Shown piece by piece: positions 54,591 through 64,000 of a DNA stretch of 64,000 nucleotides (positions are counted from its first letter, which is position 1; each line of letters begins with the position of its first letter). The position numbers and the translations under genes are program-made. The DNA is from Perilla frutescens (lineage: Eukaryota > Streptophyta > Magnoliopsida > Lamiales > Lamiaceae), in the NCBI GenBank assembly GCA_026008535.1, contig BRKX01000014.1, positions 54,175,006 to 54,239,005 of the forward strand, in the 5' to 3' direction. The notes beneath the pieces are model-generated. The model was given only the letters and a program-made list of their open reading frames with translations. It did no database searches and was not told where the DNA came from.

Positions 54591-56145
54591 TATAAGATAG
54601 ATTATGATATTTCAACTAAGGTCATCTCCGATCCAAAACTCTAAAATGTAGTATTTTCAATTCTTAAATACAGTACTTCATGCTATATTTCAAAAAGATT
54701 TTCCAATCCACATACTCTATGTATCATATATCACAAATATTAGTTAGTTAAATTAATAGTGAAATGTAATCATATATCATATCAAATTATATAATCATAT
54801 TTAAAATTTAATAAGAAAATTATGTAAAATGATAAAAATAAATAAAGAGACCAAATAAATAAAAAATAACACAAAAATATTAAATTATAATTTTGCAACA
54901 TAATTATAATCTCAATTAATTGCATAATTATAATTATATTATTGATTTGGTCTAATTGTAATTTTAGGAATTTTAATTAGTACATTATAGTATAGAGTAG
55001 CTAAAAGTGACACTTATCATTGTTCCATACTTTATACTTTAACTGCAAAATAGAGTTACGTTAGAGTAACATTGGAGAAATCTAATCTCGAAAATGTATT
55101 TTTGTGGTGGCATTAGTGTAATATATGGATTATTTTAATGAGAAGGGTAGCTGTCTATTTTAGAAATTATAAGTGATTTGGTTCAAAACTTCATGGGATA
55201 TCTTTCCCATATTATCTCGTCTCCTCCCTTCTAATATATGAACGTTGGGTTTTTATACTTTATAATTGATAATCAATTTATGAGTTAGAATGAACAACTT
55301 TGTTAGCATTGTTAATTGATAAGTTAGTAGTATCATTTAGTCTTGTTAGAAACATGTGAACCATTAGCATAAACAACTCTTTTAGCCGTGTGAGCATTAG
55401 TGTTAACAATTTCATGTATTTATATATAAAGAATGGATATTTACAAGAATATTCTATATCACGCTACTTTTTTTTCGTGTTAAATTAAATAACATTTTAT
55501 GAAATGTTTTTATTTATTTATTTATTTTTGGTTGAGGGGAGCAAGAATTTTAATTTTTGAGCTTTAAATCGTTGAAGATTGGAAATTTTAGTATTCACAC
55601 AAGTGAGTACATATCATAAAATTTAATTAATCTATTAATATGTGTACATTTATCCAAAATAACATTTAAATGAAAACAGAGGGAATAGTACATTGTATTT
55701 ATTATTATTATTATTATTAAAAGTCGATGATTTAGTTAAATTACTGGAAGACACATTGCAAGTCCTAAAGCAAGAAAAAAACAAAATTAAAAAAACACAA
55801 CATACCCAAAAAAGTGCAGAGCTCAAATGCTCAATGACCAATGCCATTACTCCATTTCTTGACCAATCATAACCAAAGTCACATTCATTCCTTGAAATCG
55901 CATTCATTACATTCACACTTTCACAACCTTAAATAAAACACTTTTCAAACTATATAAACTTAGTAGGAATGTAGGATAGGACAATACATGTCACTCTCTC
56001 TTCCTTAACTTACACACAATTAGTTAATTAGTACTAAATGGATATAAAACTAGAATTGATTGAAGCCAAACTCCAAGTAAACATATTTGGCTCTAAATCT
56101 GTTTTATAAAATAAAGGGACATAATTTTAGGCTAAAGAGTGGCAT
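54591..56145. other. Intergenic DNA, no gene seen
   Basis: AT-rich, with a (TTA)n tract at 55698-55719. The minus-strand frame 55650-55916 has no family resemblance and I treat it as chance or as 3' flank of the endoglucanase relic. No transposon ends are evident. Confidence 0.4.
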
Positions 56146-56384
56146 TTTCTCATAGTTGGCCAAATGAGTGTGCAAGATAATTAAGCCAATGCTCCAACTA
56201 GGGGTGCATTGATGTAGGTGGCTGGTTCTGATTGCTCGTAGTCCGACCGCTGATTCGGTAACCGGTTGTCCTGATCGGGCCCACCAACGATAGCTCCGGT
56301 TAGGATGCTAGGGTTCGAAGATTGAGAGTTCATGATGGTGAAATCAGACGAGCATTGGATCTTTGACGGATGCGCACATAATAT
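56146..56384 (-). pseudogene. GH9 endoglucanase last-exon relic
   Basis: On the minus strand, after a possible splice acceptor (TCTAG), the frame reads CAHPSKIQCSSDFTIMNSQ, NPSILTGAIVGGPDQDNR, then RSDYEQSEPATYINAPLVG and ALA. This is the conserved C-terminal block of plant GH9 endo-1,4-beta-glucanases (cellulases). A 4-nt insertion TAAT at about 56193 creates a stop; without it the text continues YLAHSFG as in the family. None of the catalytic domain exons is seen upstream (to 57100), so only a broken last exon remains. Confidence 0.85.
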
Positions 56385-57066
56385 CTAGACCCGTACAAGT
56401 AGATTTCCCCGAATCAAGAAAAGATTTTAACAAAAGATGAAAGCTACAAGAAAGGGAGGACTCTTGAGATGAGAAGCCTCCAAATCAAGAAAACATTATC
56501 CTAATTAATTAAAGGGGGCCCTCTTTCGACATCATTAGCTTAGCTTCACGACAAGAGATCACCTACCCTTCACCACTTGCATTATTTCTTAATTATTTAC
56601 AATATTTTTTTATTGTTTTTCACTTCATTTTTGTGAACACGGGGTTTAAGTTTTAACCACCTTTAAGCCTTTTGTCCTTGCAAAGTCAAAAGAGAGAATT
56701 TAAATTGGAAACTCACACTATGTTCAAGCATTTTGGACTGAGAAAGTCATTTATTATCTCCATCAAATCAAGTCGAGCCCAACAATGAAGAATAATTGAA
56801 TTAAATTTTAGAGAAGGAAATTTGAAAAAGAAAACACAAAGGAAGAAAAAGATGAGAAGCTCATTTCCATTAATAAAAGGGTACAGAAGGGAGTGGGGTA
56901 GGGATGGGACAGAAATGATAATAGATCCATCCCTCCAATTACTAATCCTACTTTTTGAGGAAATTGCACAAAGACAAAGCAAGTTACTCAGTCAACAAAA
57001 TACAGCCACCAGAGTCCACCACAATCAACTTATCCTTTTGCAATCCAAATAAAAACACATTAAATG
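56385..57066. other. Intergenic DNA between the GH9 relic and DUF247-C
   Basis: No further endoglucanase exon or other gene could be recognised in either strand. Short open frames near 56713-57052 are in AT-rich or purine-rich text. Confidence 0.4.
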
Positions 57067-57327
57067 AAAGTGAAATTTTTAAAAGAGATGTTCTCATTAC
57101 AGGAGCAAGGTTTCTTCTCCTTTAACAAGCTATATATGATCCACCTTCGATGCCCAGCAACTAACAAATCAATTCAAACACCAAAATTTCAAATATAGAA
57201 ACGTACTTACGGCTGCATGGGGAACAGTTAAGTCTCCAGAAACAATGGCCGCAGCAACCGTGCCGACGTGGAAAGGGGAGCTCCAGCCGCCACGGACAGC
57301 GGCCGCAGCGAGGCGAGGCCCAAGTGG
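57067..57327 (+). promoter_or_regulatory. Leader of DUF247-C with an out-of-frame upstream ATG
   Basis: 57067-57240 is the DUF247 5' flank shared (inverted) with 18790-18940 and split at 20695/22326. An ATG at 57245 (MAAATVPTWKGEL, the start used in copy A) is out of frame here and opens a 69-codon frame ending at 57454, overlapping the true start at 57328. Confidence 0.65.
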
Positions 57328-58656
57328 ATGCGAGTGCTGCACAGAGTTCCACCACGACTACGAGAGAAAAATAAGCAGGCGTACGATCCCTGCGTCGTTT
57401 CACTGGGGCCATATCACCACGGCCAGCCCCAGTTCCGTGAGTTTGAAGAACTAAAAGACGAGCTCGTCAACATCATGCTCAAGGCAGACCACCGACGCCA
57501 CCTCTTCCGCGCCAATATTCTGGCGCGGATAGAAGGTATCCGGCACTTCTACGGAGGGCTGTCGCGAGACGAGTACGACGACAAGGCACTCGCGGAGATG
57601 ATGCTCCGCGACGCCTGCGTCGTCTTATACATTTTGGAGATGATGGCAGCGAATGAAGAAAACCGTGAGGAGAAGAAAGATACGTTTCTGTTTCGACGGC
57701 TGGGCTTGTTCCAACTGAATTTAATGGCAGTCGATGTTGTTTATAAGTTGGAGAATCAGATCCCTTGGTGGGTAATCAACTCACTAATTAAGTCGGCATA
57801 CAATGGTGATACGAAAGAAGAAGGCGAAGCACTAATGCTTAGGTTCTTTAGCGTCCGAACTTCGAGGGAGCTGAAACAACTTCCTTGGTACCAAGTGAGA
57901 GATGAATACTGTCCTCTCCACCTTCTTGAAGCGATCAGTATTGCTAGTCTGGTCAATCCGGAAAATCCGAAGATCAACAATCTTCTCCATTTTGATCGCT
58001 ACGGGGAAGAGATGGCTACTTTCAAATGCTGCAAATGGTGGAGGAGAAAGAGCTATGCACCAGCCGCAGCAGCAGCAGGTAGTTTCTTTCAACCGGGAAA
58101 TCGGCCGTTTCGATCTGTGACAGAACTGAAAGCTAAGGGGATTCACTTCAAACCGAGCTCCTACTGCCTTCGTGATATCAGGTTTGACTCATATTACTTC
58201 TTTGGAGTGCTTCACCTCCCTGTTCTTGCAGTTTCCAAAGATGACGGAATTTTTTTCTCGAACATGGTGGCCCTGGAGATGTCCCCAGGGACGCCCTGCG
58301 CCGACATGATGGTGACGTCGTATCTTGCCCTCATGAAATCAATGATTGAGGACTCCAAGGATGTCAAGGCGCTGCAAGAAAAGGGAATCATAGTGGGCTT
58401 CGTGGGGGAAAGTGAAGAGATCGTCAGAATGTTCAAGGAGATTGATTCTCACGGACTAGAGAACGCCCATGTTCTTGATGAGATCAAGATGAGAATCAAC
58501 CACCACTGCAACAGCAAATCCAAGACATGGATTGCAGAGCTCATAAACACCAATTTTCACAGCCCATGGACAGTTATAACTCTCCTCGCCGCCGCCTTCC
58601 TGCTCTGCCTCACTTTTCTCCAAACTTACTACACAATGAATCCAAGAAAGACCTAG
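57328..58656 (+). CDS. DUF247 membrane protein, copy C
   Basis: 442 codons from ATG 57328. The frame is open further upstream but has no ATG there. It has the full set of family blocks: MRVLHRVPPRLREKNKQAYD (1-20), VSLGPYHHGQPQFREFEELK, FYGGLSRDEYDD, MMLRDACVVL, VVYKLENQIPWWVINSLIKS (about 138-157), LKQLPWYQVRDEYCPLHLLE, SLVNPENPKINNLLHFDRYG, RPFRSVTELKAKGIHFKPSS, VLHLPVLAVS, FSNMVALEMSPGTPC, DVKALQEKGIIVGFVGESEE, WIAELINTNFHSPW and a C-terminal transmembrane helix TVITLLAAAFLLCLTFLQ (about 415-432). It is the most complete of the four copies and within the usual family length. Most of the protein should face the cytosol or apoplast with a C-terminal anchor; function unknown. The overlapping upstream ATG at 57245 could lower translation. 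An NLR tail relic lies convergent downstream. Confidence 0.88.
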   Translation: MRVLHRVPPRLREKNKQAYDPCVVSLGPYHHGQPQFREFEELKDELVNIMLKADHRRHLFRANILARIEGIRHFYGGLSRDEYDDKALAEMMLRDACVVLYILEMMAANEENREEKKDTFLFRRLGLFQLNLMAVDVVYKLENQIPWWVINSLIKSAYNGDTKEEGEALMLRFFSVRTSRELKQLPWYQVRDEYCPLHLLEAISIASLVNPENPKINNLLHFDRYGEEMATFKCCKWWRRKSYAPAAAAAGSFFQPGNRPFRSVTELKAKGIHFKPSSYCLRDIRFDSYYFFGVLHLPVLAVSKDDGIFFSNMVALEMSPGTPCADMMVTSYLALMKSMIEDSKDVKALQEKGIIVGFVGESEEIVRMFKEIDSHGLENAHVLDEIKMRINHHCNSKSKTWIAELINTNFHSPWTVITLLAAAFLLCLTFLQTYYTMNPRKT

Positions 58657-58676
58657 CTACCCAGCCTCACTTATTG

Positions 58677-58807
58677 ATTCAACTATTTTTTTTAGTTTTT
58701 TTTTTCTTCTACTTTTCCTAAAACAGAGGTCTTCATGATCATAAAACTGTTATTTTTGTGTTGTTTTAGTTGGAGGGAGAGAGATTGACCGCCAACAATA
58801 TTGGGAT
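58677..58807. mobile_element. 131-bp insertion 3' of DUF247-C
   Basis: Copies A and B read CTTATTG followed by TGAGA. Here 131 bp intervene between two CTTATTG words (58670-58676, 58808-58814). The insert is short, lacks clear inverted ends and its class is unknown. Confidence 0.55.
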
Positions 58808-58873
58808 CTTATTGTGAGATGTTCTATATATCAATATTAATCATAAAATTTTATTTACTCAAAATGCCATGTA

Positions 58874-59431
58874 TGTTGTGGAAGAAGCTACATCTAATGA
58901 TGTAAAATTACTCAAATATATGAACAGCGAAAATCCCAAACAAATATCCAAGTATCTCGATCTTTCCACTCAATAGATCAAACAGCAAACTACGAGCAAT
59001 TAATACCAATTATGCACACACAAAACAATTAAAATGACACCGAATTTTTACGTGGAAAACCCCTCAAATCAAGGGTAAAAAAGTCCATAGAAAATTTCAC
59101 TATGTAATCAAAGTTACACAATGTCTCCTCCCTACTACAATAAGGGAATCGCAACACCATCACCAAAGAAGCATCACAAACACAATTTTTGGAATACACA
59201 AATGAAATTAGGAGAAGAACTTTCCTGTAGCAAATATTGGAGAAGATTTAGAACAAATTTCAGACGAATCCGAGATGATTTGGTTTCAGCTGCTCTCTAT
59301 AACGGCACTCTCTCTCTCGCTCTCGTCACTTCTCAGTAAGTGGAAACACAAAAATGAGCACCTTGGCCATTTGCTTGGGTCTTTAATTAATTAGGTAAAT
59401 GGGCCCAATTGTTTTTGGCCCAAACCCAACA
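58874..59431. mobile_element. Solo LTR, 558 bp
   Basis: TGTTGTGGAAGAAGC...CCCAAACCCAACA with an exact 5-bp duplication ATGTA at 58869-58873 and 59432-59436. The paralogous site at 62356-62375 (CCATGTACTCCAGTGATTA) is uninterrupted and shows the empty target. The ends and length suggest a Copia-type LTR. Confidence 0.9.
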
Positions 59432-59529
59432 ATGTACTCCAGTGATTAGAGCTAAATGAATTGTAGAGTTGATGTATAAGTTGCATCTCATTTCAGATTA
59501 TTCATTAAAAAAGAAAACCTTTGTTTCAT

Positions 59530-59600
59530 TTGTTGTGCTGAAGCCACAAGTGAAGGGATGCAGTCTGCAAGCTCCACTGTTTCCAAAGCGGGACCCTTCC
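59530..59600 (-). pseudogene. NLR C-terminal tail relic, copy C
   Basis: On the minus strand the text LETVELADCIPSLVASAQ corresponds to the last 30 residues of the intact NLR (LETMELVDCIPSLVAAARIM). The segment lies convergent to DUF247-C with a solo LTR between them. No more of the NLR follows because gypsy sequence starts at 59671. Confidence 0.85.
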
Positions 59601-59670
59601 GATTTTCCAATATATCTTTGTAGTGGTTACTACTATCCATATGTAAATTACTAAAGAACTTATATTTAGT

Positions 59671-60071
59671 TGTAGCGGATATTTGTTGTATTCTTCGACA
59701 AGAAACCGATTGTAGAAATGGGGGAAGGAAATAGAGAAACAAGAGGGGATTAGATAATATTTTCTTTCTTACCCAACAAACGCAGCAACAACAGTATAAA
59801 TACTAGTTATGGGTCCCACTAACAGAAATCCTAAGGGAGCCATCATTTTCTTGCTTGATAAAAATAACATAAAAACATAATATAAAGTATTTAAATCTGG
59901 AACTAGCTATTAAATCAGCCACTATGCTCGGCCCAAACAACTTCGCGGCCCAACTCCTCCAGGCCTGCTTCCATTTCCGACCCGGTACCCGGAACAGTAA
60001 ACCCGCCCCTTTTGTCGATGCCCGAATTTGGGTTATACTCGATCGCGAACCCTAATTGTTCCAAGATTGCA
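59671..60071 (-). mobile_element. 3' LTR of a chromovirus-type gypsy element, 401 bp
   Basis: In minus orientation it begins TGCAATCTTGG at 60071 and ends ATCCGCTACA at 59671. It is immediately preceded by a polypurine tract (AGGAGGAAGAGAGGAAAAAA) at 60072-60094, the expected arrangement. The polyprotein stop at 60052 lies inside it. Confidence 0.75.
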
Positions 60072-60603
60072 TTTTTTTTTCCTCTCTTCCTCCTGTTTCT
60101 TCTCCTTCTGCCTTCAAAACGCCCAATTCACCCTCAATCCCTTGAAATCCCATGACAATATCCCCCTGTTGAGATGATTCTCGTCCCCGAGAATGAAAAC
60201 CCTGGAATTTACGGCGAAGGAAACAATCATCTTCCCAGGTGGAAAGACGAGCATCAGAGTGTAGCCAGAACACCAGCGTCTGGGGAATTTGCTTGCCACG
60301 GCGGTGGAGAGTACGGTGAGCCAAAGCTTGCAGAGGGGTAATCACAAAGATGCCCTCCTCAGTTGCTACATGAAGCTCTTGAGAAGGTACATTCTTACTT
60401 TCAATACATTTCTTTAGAAGAGACACGTGAAAAACAGGGTGGATCTTCGATATAGGAGGAAGATCCAACTTGTAAGCCACTGTTCCGATCCTCTCTAGTA
60501 TAGTATAGGGGTCGTAATACTTAGATGATAGCTTGAGATTCCTTCTGAGGGAGACAGAATTCTGTCGAAAGGGTTGAAGTTTCAAGTAAACTTGCTCCCT
60601 GAT
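60052..60603 (-). pseudogene. Gypsy integrase C-terminus and chromodomain fragment
   Basis: The minus strand encodes QVYLKLQPFRQNSVSLRRN, KLSSKYYDPYTILERIGTVA, YKLDLPPISKIHPVFHVSLL, and then a chromodomain-like ALAHRTLHRRGKQIPQTLV, TWEDDCFLRRKF. This is the end of a chromovirus polyprotein. Everything upstream of QVYLK is replaced by other DNA, so the element is dead. Confidence 0.88.
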
Positions 60604-61565
60604 GAGTCAATTTATTTCGCATTTTTCTGGGTATTTTAGTCGCTCTAAATGTCCTTTTTAGTGTCTTTATGTCGAAAAAGAACCAGGAAAGTGGTTTGGG
60701 CATTCTGAGAGTCGAATTTGGCGAAAGAGGCGTTTTGGCCTTCAAATAAACTGAAATAGATGAAGTTGGCATATCAGATAAAAATCAACATGAGCAAAAG
60801 ATGTCGTGCCCACAGTACTCGCGCAGATTCAGAAGAGGCAGTGAAGAGGGCATTCCCGGAAAAAACGGGATTCTGTTGAAAGAAAATAAAATTTGGCGCT
60901 GGAGCTTTATCAAAATTGAAATCTGAATAGAAGAGGACAAGTTTGTTTGTAGATGGACTCTTGGGCAGCAATTTGGAAGATAAGGATGAGATTCCTTAAA
61001 TATCATGATTCATCCAACAGATAAGGAAGTTTCCTTATCCAGTCAGAGTCCAGCGGGCATAGGGGATCCAGCAGATAAGGAAGTTTCCCGTTTTTGTGGG
61101 ATTTTTATTTGATCTTTTGTACTCTTTTAAATACTAGTTTGATAGTTAGAAAAGGAGAACTTCGTACCATATTATTTGCTGCACTTTTATTTTCGCACAT
61201 AGTTTAGTTTCAACGCTGTTTTGGCAGCAAGACAATCTGGGGCCTTATGCCCACAGAGATTATGATTTATATTTAATGTTGTTTACGTTCGGCGTTGGTG
61301 TTGGACGAGTTTTAATTCAATTCCAGTAAGTTTTTATTGTTTATCATGTCTTTATTTTATGTCTTTATAATTCCATCTAGCATGAGTAGCTAGATTTATA
61401 TTACGGGTTAAACAAAGATGAAGATTTAACACACACTTAAAATTGGTGAGGCCGTGTGGGCATTTTACTATATGAATGAATTTCTGCCAAATTTTGTTCC
61501 AATGCTAGAATAAAGCGTGTTTAATATGATTAATGTGGCTGATGACTCTTTAGTCGTAACTGTCC
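60604..61565. mobile_element. LTR-like retroelement debris
   Basis: Blocks such as CAGATAAGGAAGTTTCC (61017-61034 and 61072-61089, in tandem) and TTTTGTACTCTTTTAAATAC look like LTR sequence, but ends could not be fixed. It separates the gypsy integrase scrap from DUF247-D and takes the place of the first 190 or so residues of that gene. Confidence 0.4.
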
Positions 61566-62320
61566 TTTGGTACCAAGTGAGAGATGAATACTGTCCTCTC
61601 CACCTTCTCGAAGCGATCCGTATTACTAATTTGGTCAATCCGGAAGTTCCAAAGATCAACAACCTTCTCGATTTAGATCGCTATGGGGAAGAGATGGCTA
61701 CTTTCAAATGCTGCAAATGGTGGAGGAGAAAGAGCTATGCACCAGCAGCAATAGCAGGTAGAAGGCTGCCGTTTCGATCTGTGACAGAATTGAAAGCGAA
61801 GGGGATTCACTTCAAACCAAGCTCCTACTTCCTTCTTGATATCAGGTTTGATTCATATTACTTCTTTGGAGTGCTTCACCTCCCTGTTCTTACAGTCTCC
61901 GAAGATACCGGAACCGCTTTCTCGAACATGGTGGCCCTGGAGATGTCCCCAGGGTCGCCCTGCGACTACATGATGGTGACGTCGTATCTTGGCCTCATGA
62001 AATCAATGATTGAGGACTCCAAGGATGTGAAGGCGCTGCAAGAAAAGGGAATCATAGTGAGCTTCGTGGAGGAAAGTGAAGAGATCGTCAGAATGTTCAA
62101 GGAGATTCATTTTCACGGAATAGAGAACCACCGCGTTTTTGATGAGATGAAGATGAGAATCAACGACCACTGCAAGAGCAAAGCCAAGACATGGATTGCA
62201 GAGCTCATAAACATCAATTTTCACAGCCCATGGACTGTTATAGCTCTCTTCGCCGCCGCCTTTCTGCTCTGCCTCACTTTTCTCCAATCTTACTACACAA
62301 TCAATCCAAGAAACACTTAG
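61566..62320 (+). pseudogene. DUF247 gene copy D, 5'-truncated
   Basis: The DUF247 match starts at WYQVRDEYCPLHLLEAIRIT and runs cleanly to the stop through NLLDLDRYGEEMATFKCCKW, ELKAKGIHFKPSS, VLHLPVLTVS, NMVALEMSPGSPC, DVKALQEKGIIVSFVEESEE, AELININFHSPW and the helix TVIALFAAAFLLCLTFLQ. The N-terminal half, including VSLGPYHHG and LENQIPWW blocks, is missing, cut by retroelement DNA. An ATG at 61526 is in frame, so a 263-residue fragment could in theory be made. Copy D is paired with NLR copy D downstream, tail to tail. Confidence 0.85.
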
Positions 62321-62454
62321 CCTCACTTAATCATAAAATCTTATTTACACGAAATACCATGTACTCCAGTGATTAATTAGAGCTAAATGAATTGTAGAGT
62401 TGATGCCTAAAGTTGCATCTCATTTCAGATTATTAATCATTAAAAAAAGCAAAC

Positions 62455-62872
62455 CTCTGGAATTCATTGCACTGGATCAATATCTTCAAGTAGTAGAAAT
62501 TCGAGACTCTTGAATTCTCCACCGTGTAACCCGATAACCCGACCGCGGGAGTTGACTTCTTTATTGTACGAACAGCGACGTCTTCTTCTCCAGCTCTCTG
62601 GTGTACTCCTCTTTCAACATCTTCACTGTCTTCATAAACAAATCGATCTCGATCTCGATCTCCTTGTAAGGTGGTGGAGGAGAGCGATAAAACACCCAGC
62701 ATTCAATCACGTCTTCTAGCTTGCATTAATCACACTCCTATCAATTATTTTGTTGCTGCGATCGTCCAATCTCTTGAGAAAATTTCCTAACAGCTCCAGC
62801 TCCTTGTGTGCAGATGTGATTTGTGGATTGGTGGGAGTATATATGAGAAATCAGAGCAGCATAAGCCATGTT
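62455..62872 (-). pseudogene. Truncated NLR copy D
   Basis: Inverse twin of copy A. ATG at 62870 (MAYAALIS), then the same 23-nt deletion, coiled-coil text (ELLGNFLKRLDD, FMKTVKMLKEEY) and the same junction from the GREEDVAVRTIKKSTPAVGL linker into the last LRR. It differs from A by a few extra deletions (for example 62696-62720). No complete frame. Confidence 0.88.
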
Positions 62873-63084
62873 AATTGATCGGTGCACAAATCAAACAACA
62901 ACGATCGGTTAAAAAAATTGTCATGAATCGGGCTGTTGGAGAGGTGAGGGAAGGAGATGTGGATAAAAATTCAGTCTTCGATGAGAAATCGAAGGTTAGG
63001 GTTCATCGTGAAATGGGGGAAATTGGGAAAATGCGTAAGGAAGAAAAAGGAGAAAACTGTCTTTTACTAATCTGAAGTTTCTTC
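62873..63084 (-). promoter_or_regulatory. Upstream region of truncated NLR copy D
   Basis: Inverse of 16590-16804 with few changes. The plus-strand frame 62875-63075 through it is a by-product, not a gene. Confidence 0.5.
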
Positions 63085-63720
63085 AATTTTTTAATTCAAT
63101 TTTAATTTATTTTACTTAGTTTAATTTTACACTTATTAATTAGGTTCATCATACCTAATTATGTATATAATTTTTTTAAAGAAATAATTAATTATGAATT
63201 TGGAAATGAAATTTAATATTGAAAAATTAATTATACACCCTAATTGGGTAGGATGAACCTAAATAATAAGTGTAAAATTAAAATAAAGCATAATAAATTG
63301 AAATTGAATAAAAAAAATTGAAGAAAATTTAATAAACTGATTTGTGTTGCACAAAATGTAGCAGAAGATTTCATCTGCTACATTTTGTGCAATACTTGAT
63401 GTGCTACACAATTAAATTTATTAAAAAAAATTCAAAATTTTAATTCAATTTCAATTTATTATGCTTTATTTTATTCTTTATGGTTCATCCAACCCAACTA
63501 AGATATGTAATTATTATTTTTATGAAATAATCAATTATTAATTAGAAAATAAAATTTAACATTAAAAAAATAATTATACACCCCAGTTGGGTTGGATAAA
63601 ACCTAAATAATTAGTATAAAATTAAAATAAAGCATAATAAATTGAAATTGAATTAAAAAATCAAAGAAAAATTAATAAATTTAATTGTGTTACACAAAGT
63701 ATAGCAGATAATTTCATTTG
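63085..63720. mobile_element. Pair of adjacent hairpin MITEs
   Basis: Counterpart of 15738-16436 in inverse orientation. Words GTGTAAAATTAAAATAAAGC, GCACAAAATGTAGCAGAAG and CATCTGCTACATTTTGTGC mark the meeting of two elements at about 63365-63380. Here the ends are separate by a few bases, unlike the fused palindrome near 16076. Confidence 0.7.
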
Positions 63721-63724
63721 TATA

Positions 63725-63945
63725 AAAAAGTAGTTGGAGAAGTGAAAGAACGGAAGTTTAAACCTAAAAAATTCTTCTCTCTCTATAATTTCCTCCTCAA
63801 ATTCTCTATTCTTCTCCCAAAATTATGCATAATTTGCAAAATCCATTTCAACCTTATGGATTTCTTCATCATGGAATGATGCAAAAATAATTTATTAACT
63901 TGCTTGTGTTTGGAGAAGATAATGAGATTAAAATCGCGGAAAAAA
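63725..63945. repeat. Dispersed repeat, copy 3 of 3
   Basis: Inverse of 15551-15735 (GAAGTTTAAACCTAAAAAAT, TTCCTCCTCAAATTCTCTAT, GCAAAATCCATTTCAACCTT, GATGCAAAAATAATTTATTA). It ends the visible part of the large inverted duplication; 63960-64000 is one terminus of the 11343-type MITE. Confidence 0.75.
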
Positions 63946-64000
63946 ATTGAAAAAATAATAATAAAAAAATCGAGTATGTAATAGAAAATGCAACTCCAAA

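Noticed and set aside
55650..55916. Minus frame of 88 codons
   Set aside because: No family resemblance, AT-rich ending with poly-Asn from a (TTA)n tract.
57268..57327. N-terminal extension of DUF247-C
   Set aside because: The frame is open but its first codon is GTG; the first in-frame ATG is 57328, at the block conserved in copy B.
62875..63075. 66-codon plus frame
   Set aside because: Inverse of the NLR relic leader; the twin at 16600 has no equivalent conserved frame.

Overview
This is a plant nuclear genome window. It is AT-rich, has spliced genes with GT-AG introns, an intron-bearing elongator tRNA-Met, and a very high density of plant transposons (hAT, MULE, CACTA, Harbinger, Stowaway, Helitron, Ty3/gypsy LTRs and a Cassandra-type TRIM). 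The CC-type NLR resembles the R1/late-blight group common in asterids, so an asterid eudicot (possibly Lamiales) is my best guess. No species can be named from the sequence.

Layout. 1-6040: decayed LTR retrotransposon in minus orientation (internal part, PBS, 2.6 kb LTR). 6088-9320: a MULE MITE and then an intact single-exon NLR gene (6747-9320). 9400-15200: intergenic DNA filled by a Stowaway, two hAT elements with exact 8-bp target duplications, and a Pack-MULE-like element carrying a broken Ariadne/RBR ubiquitin-ligase fragment; the region 3' of the NLR is partly duplicated here. 15545-20700: a pseudogene block with a truncated NLR convergent to a broken DUF247 gene, more NLR promoter and NB-ARC relics, and a Cassandra-like LTR. 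20739-22323: Helitron. 23972-29469: an inverted repeat, each arm carrying a tRNA-Met gene, around an intact five-exon (exo)polygalacturonase gene (25241-27595). 31457-32533: an F-box-associated-domain gene lacking its F-box. 33-52 kb: almost entirely mobile elements, including a 2.5 kb solo LTR, two large simple-motif hAT elements, a CACTA end and a Tat/Athila-type LTR. 52.8-64 kb: three more DUF247 copies on the plus strand (two open, one truncated), each followed in opposite orientation by an NLR remnant, plus a GH9 endoglucanase last-exon relic and gypsy debris.

How the parts relate. All four DUF247 copies (one minus near 18 kb; three plus at 53, 57 and 62 kb) have a convergent NLR remnant immediately downstream. 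Three of these remnants share the same internal junction (coiled-coil end joined to the last LRR) and two share the same 23-nt deletion. The cluster therefore grew by copying a ready-made 'truncated NLR / DUF247' tail-to-tail unit, including an inverted copy about 45 kb away. The intact genes are the NLR (immune receptor), DUF247-B and DUF247-C (membrane-anchored proteins of unknown biochemical role), the polygalacturonase (pectin degradation in the wall) and possibly the F-box-associated gene. Most of the rest is transposon or relic.
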